Source of the DNA: Pseudoduganella sp.
GTDB lineage: Bacteria; Pseudomonadota; Gammaproteobacteria; Burkholderiales; Burkholderiaceae_D
DNA length: 64,000 nucleotides
Assembly (NCBI GenBank): GCA_021323265.1
Contig: JAJTCO010000010.1
Coordinates: forward strand, 16,646 to 80,645
Direction of reading: 5' to 3'
Below, piece by piece: positions 25,314-34,987 of the stretch (its first letter is position 1; each line of letters starts with the position of its first letter). Below the pieces are notes generated by a model. The model was not told the DNA's origin. It was given only the letters and a program-made list of their open reading frames with translations, and did not search any database. The position numbers were made by a program, and so were the translations under genes.

Positions 25314-27608
25314 ATGGTTTTACGTACAGCCCAACGCGGCTGCATGGCTGCCGCCATCGCTGCCGCATTCGCCCAGCCTGCCTTTGCGCAGGAAGCCGCC
25401 CCGCAAGCCCCGTCCCAGGCCGCAGCGGAAGACGGCCTGAAACTCGAGCGCGTCGTCGTCACCGGCACCGCCAGCCGCAGTTCCAAGATGCGTTCCAGCG
25501 TCTCGGTCAGCACCATGGAGCCCGATGCCATTGCCCTGGCGGCGCCCACCAGCGCGGCCGAAGTGCTGCGCTCCATCCCCGGTGTGCGCGCCGAGTCCTC
25601 CGGCGGTGAAGGCAATGCCAACATCACCGTGCGCGGCGTGCCGATTTCCGCCGGCGGCGCGCGCTACGTGCAGATGCAGGAAGACGGCCTGCCCGTGCTG
25701 CAGTCGGGCGACTTCAACTTCATCACGCCGGACAGTTATGTGAAGATCGACGGCAGCCTGGACCACGTGGAAGTGGTGCGCGGCGGTTCCGCCTCCACCC
25801 TGGCCACCAACTCGCCGGGCGGCATCATCAACTTCATCAGCAAGACCGGCGAACAGCAGGGCGGCAATCTCGGCATCCAGCGCGGCATCGGGTACGACGA
25901 GACCCGCTACGACTTCGACTACGGCGGCCGCCTGGCCGAGAAGACGCGCTTCTTCGTGGGCGGCCATTACCGCACCGGCGAAGGCCAGCGCAACACCGGC
26001 ATGAACACGCAGGAGGGCGGCCAGATCCGCGGCAACCTCACGCAGGAATTGGCGAACGGCTGGATCAGGCTGTCGTTCAAGCACCTGGACGACAAGGCGC
26101 CCACCGCCCTGCCGGTGCCGGTGCGCGTGAACAATGGCCGCATCAGCGAAATCCCCGGCATCGATCCGCGCGACACCACCTTCTATTCGCCTTACTGGAC
26201 GCGCGACGTGTCGCTGACCAAGGAGAACGGCAAGGCGTCCAGCAACGTCAACGACGGCCTGCGCGTCAAGAGCGACAGCTTCGGCATCGCCGCCTCCTTC
26301 GACCTGGGCCATGGCATCACGCTGAGCGAGAACTTCCGCAAGGCGCAGAACAGCGGCCGTTTCCTGGGCGTCTTCCCCGCCAATAACGGCGTGGCGGGCA
26401 ATTACGTGGTCGCCACCGGCCCGGACAAGGGCAAGGCCTACAACGGCCAGGCCTTCTCCGCCGTGGTGTTCAACACCTCGATCGACAACGCCGACAACAC
26501 GCTGAACGACGTGAAGCTGGCCAAGGCCTTCGACATCGACGGCGGCAAGCTGACCGCCACCGGCGGCCTGTACACGTCGACCCAGAAGCTGGGCCTGACC
26601 TGGAACTTCAACGAATACCTGATGCAGCTGACGGGCGACAAGCCGGCCCTGTTGCAGACGGCATCGGCCACGCCCGGCTACGTGGGCCCGGCCTGGGGCG
26701 GCTGCTGCATGCGCGCCGTCGACATGGAATACAAGCTGCTCTCGCCCTACCTGAACCTGGGCTGGGAGAAGGGGCCGCTCAACATCGATGCCAGCGTGCG
26801 GCGCGACCGCCAGCGCGCCAGCGGTACGGCCAACATCGCCACCAGCGGCCTGCAGTACGAGGCGGCCAACGAGCAGCTGGTCGACTACCGGATCGGCCAC
26901 ACCTCCTACTCGGTGGGCGGCAACTATCAGCTCAGCCGCGACCTGGCCCTGTTTGCGCGCGCCAGCGACGGCGTGGCCTTCAACGCCGACCGCATCCTGT
27001 TCGGCACGCCGCTCGACGGCAGCGCGCCGGTCAACATCAACACCGTGCGCCAGGTGGAGGGCGGCGTGAAATGGCGTTCCGGCAGCACCAGCGCCTTCCT
27101 CACCCTGTTCCGCGCCAAGACCGACGAATCGAACTTCGAGGCCACCACCCGCATCAGCACCTCCAACCGCTACGACGCCAAGGGCGCCGAGCTGGAAGCG
27201 GCATGGAGCCTGGGCGACTTCCGCATCAACGGCGGCCTGACCTGGACCGACGCGGAAATCGTGGGCGCCGCAGCGGGCCAGCAGGCCATCGTCGGCAACA
27301 CCCCGCGCCGCCAGGCGCGCATCACCTACCAGCTGGCGCCAAGCTACACGCAGGGACCGCTGACGCTGGGCGGCAGCCTGGTGGGCACGGGCCGCTCCTG
27401 GGCCGACGACGCCAACACCATCGACATGCCGGCCTTCCGCGTGGTGAACCTGTTCGCGCGCTACCAGTTCACCTCGCAACTGAGCCTGTCGCTGAGCGTC
27501 AACAACCTGTTCGACAAGATCGGCTACACCGAAGTGGAAGGCGATGGTCATGCCGCCCGTTCGGTCGGCGGCCGCGCTGTGAAGATGGGCCTGAATTATT
27601 CCTTCTGA
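25314..27608 (+). CDS. TonB-dependent receptor of the sucrose locus (SuxA-like)
   Basis: A 764-residue outer-membrane receptor. A signal peptide (about 1-25, ending FAQPAFAQE) is followed by a TonB-box-like ERVVVTGT, a plug domain (about 50-170; SIPGVRAESS, NITVRGVPIS, VEVVRGGSAS) and a 22-strand barrel ending in an aromatic residue (NYSF). GGAGGAGAC precedes the ATG. Position between the LacI gene and the amylosucrase gene indicates sucrose or a sucrose-containing oligosaccharide as ligand, like SuxA of Xanthomonas. Energy would come from a TonB system such as the tonB gene at 35 kb. Confidence 0.92.
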   Translation: MVLRTAQRGCMAAAIAAAFAQPAFAQEAAPQAPSQAAAEDGLKLERVVVTGTASRSSKMRSSVSVSTMEPDAIALAAPTSAAEVLRSIPGVRAESSGGEGNANITVRGVPISAGGARYVQMQEDGLPVLQSGDFNFITPDSYVKIDGSLDHVEVVRGGSASTLATNSPGGIINFISKTGEQQGGNLGIQRGIGYDETRYDFDYGGRLAEKTRFFVGGHYRTGEGQRNTGMNTQEGGQIRGNLTQELANGWIRLSFKHLDDKAPTALPVPVRVNNGRISEIPGIDPRDTTFYSPYWTRDVSLTKENGKASSNVNDGLRVKSDSFGIAASFDLGHGITLSENFRKAQNSGRFLGVFPANNGVAGNYVVATGPDKGKAYNGQAFSAVVFNTSIDNADNTLNDVKLAKAFDIDGGKLTATGGLYTSTQKLGLTWNFNEYLMQLTGDKPALLQTASATPGYVGPAWGGCCMRAVDMEYKLLSPYLNLGWEKGPLNIDASVRRDRQRASGTANIATSGLQYEAANEQLVDYRIGHTSYSVGGNYQLSRDLALFARASDGVAFNADRILFGTPLDGSAPVNINTVRQVEGGVKWRSGSTSAFLTLFRAKTDESNFEATTRISTSNRYDAKGAELEAAWSLGDFRINGGLTWTDAEIVGAAAGQQAIVGNTPRRQARITYQLAPSYTQGPLTLGGSLVGTGRSWADDANTIDMPAFRVVNLFARYQFTSQLSLSLSVNNLFDKIGYTEVEGDGHAARSVGGRAVKMGLNYSF

Positions 27609-27621
27609 CCTGGAAACCGCA

Positions 27622-29493
27622 ATGCCGATGTCTTCTTCCATCCACCATCTGCTCGACGCAGTGCCCGAAGGCCGGCGTGCCGACGTGGCGCGCCGCTATG
27701 CCGAACACGGCCCGGCACTGCGCGCCTGCCTGCACAGCCTGTACGGCGGCGCGCCGGACTTCGAGCTGTGGTACGGCCGCCTGCTGTGCGCCGCCGGCGC
27801 GCTGCATGCGGGGCGCAGTCCGGCCCTGGCCGCGCTGGATACGGCGCGCGCCGCGCAGCCGGACTGGTTCCTGGGGCAGCAGATGCTGGGCTACTGCGCC
27901 TATGTCGACCGCCTCGGCGGCGACCTGCGCGGCGTGGCGCAACGCATCGCGCACCTGCAGGAACTGGGCGTGCGCTACCTGCACCTGCTGCCGTTCCTGA
28001 AGATGCGCGAAGGGGAGAACGACGGCGGCTTTGCGGTCGCCAGCTTCGAGGAAGTCGATCCGCGCTTGGGCAGCAACGCCGACCTGGAGGCGCTCACCGC
28101 CAGCCTGCGCGGCGCAGGCATCAGCCTGTGCGCGGACTTCATCCTGAACCACGTGGCGGACGACCATCCCTGGGCGCTGGCGGCACGCGGCGGCGAGCAG
28201 CGCCTGCGCGGCTTCTTCCACCTGTTCCCCGACCGTGTGCTGCCGGACCGCTACGAGCGCACGCTGGGCCAGGTCTTCCCGCAGGCGGCGCCGGGCAACT
28301 TCACGGCGTTGCCGGCAGCGGGAGGCTGGGCCTGGACCACCTTCTATCCCTACCAGTGGGACTTGAACTGGTCCAACCCGGAAGTGTTCTTCGAAATGGC
28401 GGGCGCCTTGCTGCGCCTGGCCAACCGCGGCATCGAAGTGTTCCGCCTCGACTCCACGGCCTTCCTGTGGAAACGCGAAGGCACCAATTGCATGAACCAG
28501 CCGGAGGCGCACCTGATCCTGCAGGCGCTGCGCGCGCTGGCCTCGATCGTCGCGCCAGGCGTGCTGCTCAAGGCGGAGGCCATCGTGCCGATGCGCGAGC
28601 TGCCCGCCTACTTCGGCCAGCCGGCGCAGCCGGAATGCCACATCGCCTACCACAGCAGCTTGATGGCGGCGGCCTGGGGCGCGCTGGCGGAGCAGGATGC
28701 GGCGCTGGTGCGCAGCGTGGTGGCCGGCACGCCCGTGCTGCCGCCGCACGCCAGCTGGCTCAGTTACGTGCGCTGCCACGACGACATCGGCTGGAATGTG
28801 CTGCGGGCGGAGGCTGGCGAAGGCAGCGGCGAGGATGCGCAGGCGCGCCTGGCCGCGATCTCGCGCTTCTTTGCGGGCGGGGAGGGCGGCTATGCGCGCG
28901 GCGAAGCCTTCCAGAGCAGCGACCCGCACGCCGCGCACGGCACCACCGGCATGGCGGCCAGCCTGGTCGGGCTGGAAGGCGCGCAGGGCGCACAGGAGGA
29001 GGAAATGGCCATGCGCCGCCTGCTGCTGTTGCACGGCCTGGCGCTGAGCTTTGGCGCTTTGCCGGTGCTGTACATGGGCGACGAGCTGGGACAGGCCAAC
29101 GACTACAGCTTCCGCGAGCGGCCCGACCGCGCCATGGACAGCCGCTGGCTGCAGCGCCCGCAGCTCGACGAAGCGCGCTTCGCCGCGCGGCACGACCGCG
29201 GCACCCAGGCCGGCCGCGTCTACGCCGGGCTGCGCGCCCTGGTGTCGGCGCGCCAGCGCCTGCCCGAACTGGCGGCCGGTGCGCCGCGCACGCTGCTGCC
29301 GGCATCGTCCGCGCTGCTGGCGCTGGCGCGCGGCCCTGGCTTCCTTGCGCTATACAATTTCTCGGGCGAGCCGCAGCGCTTCATGCTGGAAGGCCGCTGG
29401 CGCGACGTCCTCGCCCACGGCGCGCTGGCCGGCGAGATCATCCTCGCGCCGTGGGCCATGCATTGGCTGCAACGCGACCACCAACAATATTGA
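27622..29493 (+). CDS. Amylosucrase / sucrose hydrolase, GH13 subfamily 4 (SuxB-like)
   Basis: A 623-residue cytoplasmic glucosidase-type enzyme that splits sucrose, releasing fructose and either transferring glucose to a glucan or to water. Catalytic residues are Asp277 (FRLDST, nucleophile), Glu319 (KAEAIV, acid/base) and His386-Asp387 (RCHDDIGW); they align with Asp286, Glu328 and Asp393 of the Neisseria enzyme. The N-terminal helical domain and C-terminal beta domain are both present. Sequence alone does not separate amylosucrase from sucrose hydrolase. The fructose it releases would be used by the two kinases of the same operon. Confidence 0.92.
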   Translation: MPMSSSIHHLLDAVPEGRRADVARRYAEHGPALRACLHSLYGGAPDFELWYGRLLCAAGALHAGRSPALAALDTARAAQPDWFLGQQMLGYCAYVDRLGGDLRGVAQRIAHLQELGVRYLHLLPFLKMREGENDGGFAVASFEEVDPRLGSNADLEALTASLRGAGISLCADFILNHVADDHPWALAARGGEQRLRGFFHLFPDRVLPDRYERTLGQVFPQAAPGNFTALPAAGGWAWTTFYPYQWDLNWSNPEVFFEMAGALLRLANRGIEVFRLDSTAFLWKREGTNCMNQPEAHLILQALRALASIVAPGVLLKAEAIVPMRELPAYFGQPAQPECHIAYHSSLMAAAWGALAEQDAALVRSVVAGTPVLPPHASWLSYVRCHDDIGWNVLRAEAGEGSGEDAQARLAAISRFFAGGEGGYARGEAFQSSDPHAAHGTTGMAASLVGLEGAQGAQEEEMAMRRLLLLHGLALSFGALPVLYMGDELGQANDYSFRERPDRAMDSRWLQRPQLDEARFAARHDRGTQAGRVYAGLRALVSARQRLPELAAGAPRTLLPASSALLALARGPGFLALYNFSGEPQRFMLEGRWRDVLAHGALAGEIILAPWAMHWLQRDHQQY

Positions 29494-29504
29494 TGGAGAC
29501 CGCC

Positions 29505-30446
29505 ATGTACGTGGCATTGTTCGGCGAAGCCCTCGTCGATGATTTCGGCAGCGAGCAGGTCGTGGGCGGCGCGCCCTTCAACGCGGCGCGCAACCTGGCC
29601 GCCCTCGGCACGTCGGCGCTGATGATCACGCGCATCGGGCAGGACGCCAACGGCGCCGCGGTGCGCGCCGAGTTCGAACGCTATGGCATGCCGCTGGCGG
29701 GCCTGCAGACCGACCCTGCCTGGCCCACCGGCCGCGTAGTGGTGGAGCGCGGCCAGCAGGGCCACGCCTTCCACATCCTGCCCGGCCAGGCCTACGACCA
29801 CATCGAGGCCGCCCCCGCACGCGCTGCGTTGCAGGACCGCGCGCCGCAAGTGCTGTACTTCGGCACCCTGGCCCAGCGCCACCTGTCTTCGCGCACTGCG
29901 CTCTTGGAGCTGCTGGAAGCCACGAATGCCACGCGCTACCTGGACCTGAACCTGCGCGAAGGCCAGTACACCGAGCGCAGCGTGTTCGAGTCGCTGCGCC
30001 ATGCCGACATCCTGAAGGTCAACGAAGACGAACTGGCCGCCCTGCTGGCCTGGTACGCGCCGGGCGGGCCCCAGCTGGTGCGCGCGCACGATCCCGAGCT
30101 GCCGCCGGCCTGCGCCCTCCTGATCGACAAGTTCTGCCTGCAGGCCATGGTCGTCACGCTCGGCCCGCGCGGCGCGATGTATATTGGCGCTGACGGCCGC
30201 GTCATCCGCGAACACGGCAACGAGGAGCCGTACAGGCTGGTCGACACGGTCGGCGCCGGCGATGCCTTTTCCGCAGTTTTCCTGCATGGCCACGTGCAGG
30301 GCTGGGACCTGGCCCTCACCATGGCGCGCGCCAACGCGTTTGCCGGCGCGGTGTGCAGCCTGTCCGGCGCGGTACCGCAGGACATGGCCTTCTACGAACC
30401 ATGGACCCAGCGCTGGCAGGCCGCAGGGGAAGGAGCCAACCGATGA
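29505..30446 (+). CDS. PfkB family fructokinase, copy 1
   Basis: A 313-residue sugar kinase. The N-terminal signature GGAPFNAARNLAALG and the C-terminal DTVGAGDAFSAVF (catalytic Asp of GAGD) define the PfkB/ribokinase fold. It phosphorylates fructose in all likelihood, given the amylosucrase upstream. The ATG at 29505 was chosen for its GGAG at six bases; an ATG four codons earlier overlaps the amylosucrase stop. Its stop overlaps the MFS start by four bases. A close paralogue lies after the transporter. Confidence 0.92.
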   Translation: MYVALFGEALVDDFGSEQVVGGAPFNAARNLAALGTSALMITRIGQDANGAAVRAEFERYGMPLAGLQTDPAWPTGRVVVERGQQGHAFHILPGQAYDHIEAAPARAALQDRAPQVLYFGTLAQRHLSSRTALLELLEATNATRYLDLNLREGQYTERSVFESLRHADILKVNEDELAALLAWYAPGGPQLVRAHDPELPPACALLIDKFCLQAMVVTLGPRGAMYIGADGRVIREHGNEEPYRLVDTVGAGDAFSAVFLHGHVQGWDLALTMARANAFAGAVCSLSGAVPQDMAFYEPWTQRWQAAGEGANR

Positions 30447-31795
30447 TGCAGCACAAACCGCATCTGTCGTTCCGGCAGATCGTCAACATGAACATCGGCT
30501 TCTTCGGTATCCAGTTCAGTTTCGGGCTGCAGCAGAGCAGCATGAGCCCGATCTACAAGTACCTGGGCGCGGACGAGGCCAGCCTGCCGTACCTGTGGCT
30601 GGCCGGTCCCGTCACCGGCCTGCTGGTGCAGCCCATCATCGGCGCCATGAGCGACCGCACGGTGTCGCGCTGGGGGCGCCGCACGCCGTACTTCCTGATC
30701 GGCGCCCTGATCTGCAGCCTGGGTCTGCTCGCCATGCCGTTCAGCCCCGTGCTGTGGATGGCCGCCAGCCTGCTGTGGATACTCGACGCCGCGAACAACG
30801 TGACGATGGAGCCGTACCGCGCCTATGTCAGCGACCGCCTGGCGGTGCGCCAGCATTCGCTCGGCTTCCTGACCCAGAGCGCCTTCACCGGCCTGGGGCA
30901 GACGCTGGCCTACCTGACGCCGTCCATCCTGGTCTACTCGGGCATCAGCCGCGACGCCGTCAACAGCCACCAGATCCCCTACACGGTGATCGGCGCGTTT
31001 ATCCTGGGCGCCGTGTTCTCGCTCAGCACCGTGCTGTGGAGCTGCTGGACCACGCCCGAGCTGCCGCTGTCGCCGCAGGAAGAGGCGCAGCTGCGCGCCA
31101 GGCCCACCGGCTGGCGCCACACCCTGCGCGAGATCGGCGAAGCGCTGCGCGACATGCCGCCCACCATGAAGCAGCTGGCCGTGGTCAAGCTGTTCCAGTG
31201 GTACGCCATGTTCTGCTACTGGCAATACATCATGCTGGCGCTGGCCTCCTCCATCTACAAGACCAGCGACCCCGCCTCGGCCGGCTTCCGCGAAGCGGGC
31301 CTGCTCAATGGGCAGGTGGGCGCCTTCTACAACTTCGTCGCCTTCATCGCCGCCTTCGCCCTGGTGCCGTTCACGCGCCGCTTCGGTCCCAAGGTCACGC
31401 ACAGCATCTGCCTGGCCGCCGCCGGCGCCGGCATGCTGTGTATCCCGCTGATCCGCGAACCGCTGCAGCTGCTGTGGCCGATGCTGGGCATCGGGCTGGC
31501 CTGGGCCAGCATCATGGGCAACCCGTATGTCATGCTCGCCGGCAGCATTCCGCCCGAGCGCACCGGCGTCTACATGGGCATCTTCAATATGTTCATCGTG
31601 ATCCCGATGATCATCCAGATCTTCACCCTGCCGCTGTACTACCGCAGCCTGCTGCAGGGCGATCCGGCCAACGTGGTGCGCCTGGCCGGCGCGCTGCTGC
31701 TGTGCGCCGCGGTGGCGGTGCTGTTCGTCAAACTGCGAGCGGCGCGCCCGCTGGCGGACGCCAACCCGGGACAGGAGGCTGTTTTGTTAAAATAG
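30443..31795 (+). CDS. MFS sugar transporter (SuxC-like, GPH/SLC45-type)
   Basis: A 450-residue inner-membrane permease with 12 predicted helices. The cytoplasmic loop 2-3 motif [18 protein letters not shown] is typical of sucrose/glycoside proton symporters related to SLC45 and plant SUC carriers. GGGGAAGGAG precedes the overlapping ATGATG start, which is coupled to the kinase stop. It would carry sucrose from the periplasm after entry through the TonB receptor, matching SuxC of Xanthomonas. Confidence 0.9.
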   Translation: MMQHKPHLSFRQIVNMNIGFFGIQFSFGLQQSSMSPIYKYLGADEASLPYLWLAGPVTGLLVQPIIGAMSDRTVSRWGRRTPYFLIGALICSLGLLAMPFSPVLWMAASLLWILDAANNVTMEPYRAYVSDRLAVRQHSLGFLTQSAFTGLGQTLAYLTPSILVYSGISRDAVNSHQIPYTVIGAFILGAVFSLSTVLWSCWTTPELPLSPQEEAQLRARPTGWRHTLREIGEALRDMPPTMKQLAVVKLFQWYAMFCYWQYIMLALASSIYKTSDPASAGFREAGLLNGQVGAFYNFVAFIAAFALVPFTRRFGPKVTHSICLAAAGAGMLCIPLIREPLQLLWPMLGIGLAWASIMGNPYVMLAGSIPPERTGVYMGIFNMFIVIPMIIQIFTLPLYYRSLLQGDPANVVRLAGALLLCAAVAVLFVKLRAARPLADANPGQEAVLLK

Positions 31796-31825
31796 CCTGG
31801 GCCGATCAACCTGGGGAGGGCAGCA

Positions 31826-32755
31826 ATGTCAGCGAGAGTTCTGGTATTTGGCGAAGCATTGCTGGATGACTTTGGCGACCGGCTGGTGCCCGGCGGCGCG
31901 CCCTTCAACGTGGCGCGCAACCTGGCGGCGCTGGGCCTGCCGACGCTGATGGTGACCCGCGTCGGCAACGACCCGGCAGCGCAGACACTGCGCGAAGAGT
32001 TCGAACGCTTTTCCCTGAGCACCGAAGGGGTGCAGCACGGCCCCGAGCCCACCGGCCGCGTGACGGTCGAGCGCGACGGCGCAGGCGGGCACCGCTTCCA
32101 TATCCTGGCCGGCCAGGCCTACGACCACATCGAGGCGGCCGCCGCCTTCGACGTGATGCGCGCCTTCTCGCCCAATGTCCTGTATTTCGGTACGCTGGCC
32201 CAGCGCGAGCCCGGCGCGCGTGCCGCGCTCAAGGGCTTGCTGGACGGCGCGCCGGAGGCCGAGCATTTCCTCGACCTGAACCTGCGCGACGGCGTCGACG
32301 AATCCGTCGTGTTCGCAGCGCTGCAGCGGGCCGACATCCTCAAGGTCAACGAGGATGAACTGCAAGCATTGTTCTCCTGGTACTGCCACACCTGCCCGGA
32401 CACGCTGGACATGGACAGCGCCGCCGTCGAAGCGGAAGCGCGCGCCATGATGCACAATTTCTCCATCCAGGGCCTGCTGGTCACGCTGGGCGAGCGCGGC
32501 GCCATGTACCTGGGCGCCGACGGCGCGCGCGTGGCCGACAGCCAGGCCTTCAAGCCGGCGCATTTCGTGGATTCCGTGGGCGCGGGCGACGCGTTTGCCG
32601 CCGTGTTCCTGGCGGGCCGCGCCCGCGGCTGGGACATGCCGCTGATCCTGGCGCGCGCCAATGCCTTTGCCGGCGCCGTCTGCGGCATCGCGGGGGCGGT
32701 GCCGCCGGACCTGGCGTTCTACGAACCCTGGCGCCAGGCGTGGGGCCTGGCTTAG
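31826..32755 (+). CDS. PfkB family fructokinase, copy 2
   Basis: A 309-residue paralogue of the kinase at 29505-30446, clearly alike along its whole length (shared FGEAL.DDFG, GGAPFN.ARNLAALG, FHIL.GQAYDHIEA, ADILKVNEDEL) and with the catalytic GAGD in DSVGAGDAFAAV. It lies 30 bases after the transporter with GGGAGGG as Shine-Dalgarno, so it closes the same operon. Divergence is greatest in the middle (residues 180-215, YCHTCPDTLDMDSAAVE), near the lid and substrate region, which could mean a different sugar or regulation. Confidence 0.9.
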   Translation: MSARVLVFGEALLDDFGDRLVPGGAPFNVARNLAALGLPTLMVTRVGNDPAAQTLREEFERFSLSTEGVQHGPEPTGRVTVERDGAGGHRFHILAGQAYDHIEAAAAFDVMRAFSPNVLYFGTLAQREPGARAALKGLLDGAPEAEHFLDLNLRDGVDESVVFAALQRADILKVNEDELQALFSWYCHTCPDTLDMDSAAVEAEARAMMHNFSIQGLLVTLGERGAMYLGADGARVADSQAFKPAHFVDSVGAGDAFAAVFLAGRARGWDMPLILARANAFAGAVCGIAGAVPPDLAFYEPWRQAWGLA

Positions 32756-33171
32756 GCCGGCGCCATCACGCGCGCCTGGATCATCTTCCAGCCATTGCCG
32801 GACGGATCGCGGAAGCCCGCGTCCACCGTGCCGTAGCGCTCCACCGGCTCCTGCGTGAATTCCACGCCGCGCTGGTGCAGCTTGTCATAGGCGGCGAAAC
32901 AGTCGTTTACTTCCAGCACCAGTGGCGGCATGGCGCCCTTGGCCACCAGCGCCTGCAGCGCCTGGGCGGTGGCCGCATCGTGCACCGGCGGGCCCGGCAC
33001 GTACAGCCCGAGCTGGAAGGACGGCTGCTCGGGATGCTGTACGGTCAGCCAGCGGTAGCTGCCGTTGCGCACGTCGGTGTGCACCTTGAAGCCCAGCTTG
33101 TCGACATAGAAAGCCAGTGCTTCATCCTGGTCGCGGACATAAATGCCGGCGGTTTGAATACCTTGGGTCAT
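32752..33171 (-). CDS. VOC family protein (glyoxalase/bleomycin-resistance fold)
   Basis: A 139-residue protein with two beta-alpha-beta-beta-beta units: QTAGIYVRDQDEALAFYVDKLGF at the start and VERYGTVDAGFRDPSGNGWKMIQ at the end. Most such proteins are metal enzymes or small-molecule binders; I see no decisive substrate. Its stop overlaps the kinase stop on the other strand (convergent, tail to tail). Its start overlaps the AraC-type gene stop by four bases, so the two are one unit. Confidence 0.88.
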   Translation of the reverse strand: MTQGIQTAGIYVRDQDEALAFYVDKLGFKVHTDVRNGSYRWLTVQHPEQPSFQLGLYVPGPPVHDAATAQALQALVAKGAMPPLVLEVNDCFAAYDKLHQRGVEFTQEPVERYGTVDAGFRDPSGNGWKMIQARVMAPA

Positions 33172-33734
33172 GGGGTCTCCTTGAAGTGAGTCTCCATTCT
33201 AGGGAACTCCTCCTGCCGCCGCTTCTCCGAAACTGCCATTGTGAGGTCGGGACGCCGTGCCGCGCTCAGCACGCAGGCCGGCACCGGGGCGAGCTCGCCC
33301 CGGGCGCTGCGCTCGCGCTCGCGCATCTCGCCCGGGTTCTGGCCGGTGATGTCGCGGAACGTGCGGCCGAAGGTGCCCAGGCTGCGCCAGCCGGTGCTGA
33401 AGGCAATGTCGGTGATGGGGAGGTCGGTTTCGCGCAGGAGGGCGACGGCGCGCTCGATGCGGCGCGTGAGCAGGTAGCGGTGAGGAGGCAGGCCGAACGC
33501 TTCCTTGAACGAGCGGGCGAAGTGCGTGACGGAAACGCAGCTCACCTGCGCCAGGCGGCTGACCGGCCACTCCTCGTGTGAAGCGGCATCCATCCGGTCC
33601 TTGGCGCGCAGCAGCCTGCGCAGCAGTTCCGGACTTTGGCTCGGGAGGTCGATTATTCGGCTTCCGACATCTGCGATTGCAGGTAGTTCTGGAGCCCGAT
33701 CTTGCCGATCAGGTCGATCTGGGTTTCCAGCCAT
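33168..33734 (-). CDS. AraC family transcriptional regulator (start uncertain)
   Basis: The DNA-binding domain is certain: two helix-turn-helices, [24 protein letters not shown] and [25 protein letters not shown]. The maximal frame from 33734 (188 residues) overlaps the last 82 bases of the bacterioferritin gene and has no Shine-Dalgarno. The ATG at 33593 has AAGGA before it but would remove part of the first helix. The C-terminal 40 residues are a short tail without known motif. It is translated together with the VOC gene and probably regulates it. Confidence 0.78.
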   Translation of the reverse strand: MAGNPDRPDRQDRAPELPAIADVGSRIIDLPSQSPELLRRLLRAKDRMDAASHEEWPVSRLAQVSCVSVTHFARSFKEAFGLPPHRYLLTRRIERAVALLRETDLPITDIAFSTGWRSLGTFGRTFRDITGQNPGEMRERERSARGELAPVPACVLSAARRPDLTMAVSEKRRQEEFPRMETHFKETP

Positions 33735-34129
33735 TCGATGTGCTCCTCGGTATCCTTCAGGATATCCAGCAGCAGGTCGCGCGACACGTAATCGCCGACT
33801 TTCTCGGCGTGCGCAATGCCTTCCTTGATCGTCACGTGCGCGCCTTTTTCCAGCTTCAGGTCGGCGGCCAGCATTTCCTCGGTGTTTTCGCCGATCAGCA
33901 GCTTGTGCAGGGCTTGCAGGTTGGGCAGGCCGTCCAGCATCAGGATGCGGTCGATCAGGCGGTCGGCGTGCTTCATTTCGCCAATCGACTCGTCGTATTC
34001 CTTCTTGCCCAGCTTATCGAAGCCCCAATGACGGTACATGCGTGCATGCAGGAAGTACTGGTTGATCGCCGTCAATTCATTGGTCAGCTGCGCATTGAGC
34101 AGACGGATAACGTCTTTGTCGCCCTTCAT
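33653..34129 (-). CDS. bfr: Bacterioferritin
   Basis: A 158-residue iron-storage subunit; 24 copies form a shell. The dinuclear ferroxidase site is intact: Glu18, Glu51, His54, Glu94, Glu127 and His130. Met52, the haem ligand between subunit pairs, is present, so this is a haem-binding type. A GGACACCC leader precedes the ATG. It is divergent from the PiuC-type gene, with a Fur box between them, and near bfd, whose product releases iron from bacterioferritin. Confidence 0.96.
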   Translation of the reverse strand: MKGDKDVIRLLNAQLTNELTAINQYFLHARMYRHWGFDKLGKKEYDESIGEMKHADRLIDRILMLDGLPNLQALHKLLIGENTEEMLAADLKLEKGAHVTIKEGIAHAEKVGDYVSRDLLLDILKDTEEHIEWLETQIDLIGKIGLQNYLQSQMSEAE

Positions 34130-34224
34130 GGGGTGTCCTTCTTAACTGGTTTGGAATAATGCCATTCTGCCACGAAGGTGGGCACTTACCTAGTCGACAG
34201 GGCAACATAGGATTGAGAACAGCA

Positions 34225-34253
34225 TTGCTAACGTAAATGAAAACAATTATCAT
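34225..34253 (+). promoter_or_regulatory. Promoter of the PiuC-type gene
   Basis: TTGCTA (34225-34230), a 17-base spacer and TATCAT (34248-34253) form a good sigma-70 promoter. A Fur box lies across its spacer and -10, so iron-bound Fur would block RNA polymerase. Confidence 0.6.
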
Positions 34254-34254
34254 T
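34236..34254. promoter_or_regulatory. Fur box, bfr/piuC divergent region
   Basis: The 7-1-7 core TGAAAACAATTATCA (34238-34252) matches the Fur consensus TGATAATnATTATCA at 12 of 14 positions. It is extended by perfect 10-base outer arms ACGTAAATGA (34231-34240) and complement (34250-34259). Confidence 0.8.
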
Positions 34255-34293
34255 TACGTTTTAGCCCGCCGGGCCGCCCCTCCGCTACCGATC

Positions 34294-34974
34294 ATGATGC
34301 TGCATATTCCCGGCGTGCTGACGCCGGAACAAGTCACTTACTTCCGCCAACGCCTGGCCGCCGCCGAATGGATCGACGGCCGCGCCAGCGTGGGCGCGCA
34401 AGGCGCGCAGGTCAAGCGCAACCGCCAGATCGCGGAAGGGACGCCGCTGGCGCGGGAGCTCGGCGACCTCATCATCCATGCCCTGACCAAGAATCCCCTG
34501 TTTTATTCGGCGGCCCTGCCGCGCAAGATCCTGCCGCCGTACTTCAACAGTTATGCCGGCGGCGAGACCTACGGCCTGCACATCGACGGCGCCATCCGCC
34601 ACCTGGTGGGCACCGCCGACCTGATGCGCTCGGACGTCTCGACCACCGTGTTCCTGTCCGACCCGGAAGAGTACGAAGGCGGCGAGCTGACCGTGATGGA
34701 CAGCTACGGCGCGCACGAGGTGAAGTTGCCGGCGGGCGACGCCATCGTCTACCCGTCCAGCAGCGTGCACCGTGTGAACCCAGTCACTGCCGGCGAGCGC
34801 GTGGCATCGTTCCTGTGGACGCAATCGATGGTGCGCGACGACTGGCAGCGCACCATGCTGTTCGAGCTGGACCAGAACATCCAGAAACTGCGCGGCCAGC
34901 ACGGCGACAGCGAAGCCATGGTCGGCGTGGCCGGCCACTATCACAACCTGCTGCGCATGTGGGCTGAGCTGTAA
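34294..34974 (+). CDS. PKHD-type Fe(II)/2-oxoglutarate dioxygenase (PiuC/YbiX)
   Basis: A 226-residue hydroxylase. The iron triad is His-X-Asp in [10 protein letters not shown] and the distal His in [10 protein letters not shown], with an Arg after it for 2-oxoglutarate. PiuC-type genes stand beside TonB receptors for siderophores and are Fur-regulated; the substrate is unknown, though a siderophore-related role is suspected. The ATG at 34294 (or 34297) was chosen because an upstream in-frame ATG lies inside the Fur box and promoter. It ends next to a long hairpin shared with tonB. Confidence 0.88.
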   Translation: MMLHIPGVLTPEQVTYFRQRLAAAEWIDGRASVGAQGAQVKRNRQIAEGTPLARELGDLIIHALTKNPLFYSAALPRKILPPYFNSYAGGETYGLHIDGAIRHLVGTADLMRSDVSTTVFLSDPEEYEGGELTVMDSYGAHEVKLPAGDAIVYPSSSVHRVNPVTAGERVASFLWTQSMVRDDWQRTMLFELDQNIQKLRGQHGDSEAMVGVAGHYHNLLRMWAEL

Positions 34975-34987
34975 AAAATCGGGGACG

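Noticed and set aside
25320..27641. Long open frame antisense to the sucrose TonB receptor gene
   Set aside because: Low-complexity composition, no Shine-Dalgarno, and a clear receptor on the other strand.
34237..34293. N-terminal extension of the PiuC-type hydroxylase
   Set aside because: Its first codons form the Fur box and the promoter -10, so they are upstream of the likely transcription start.
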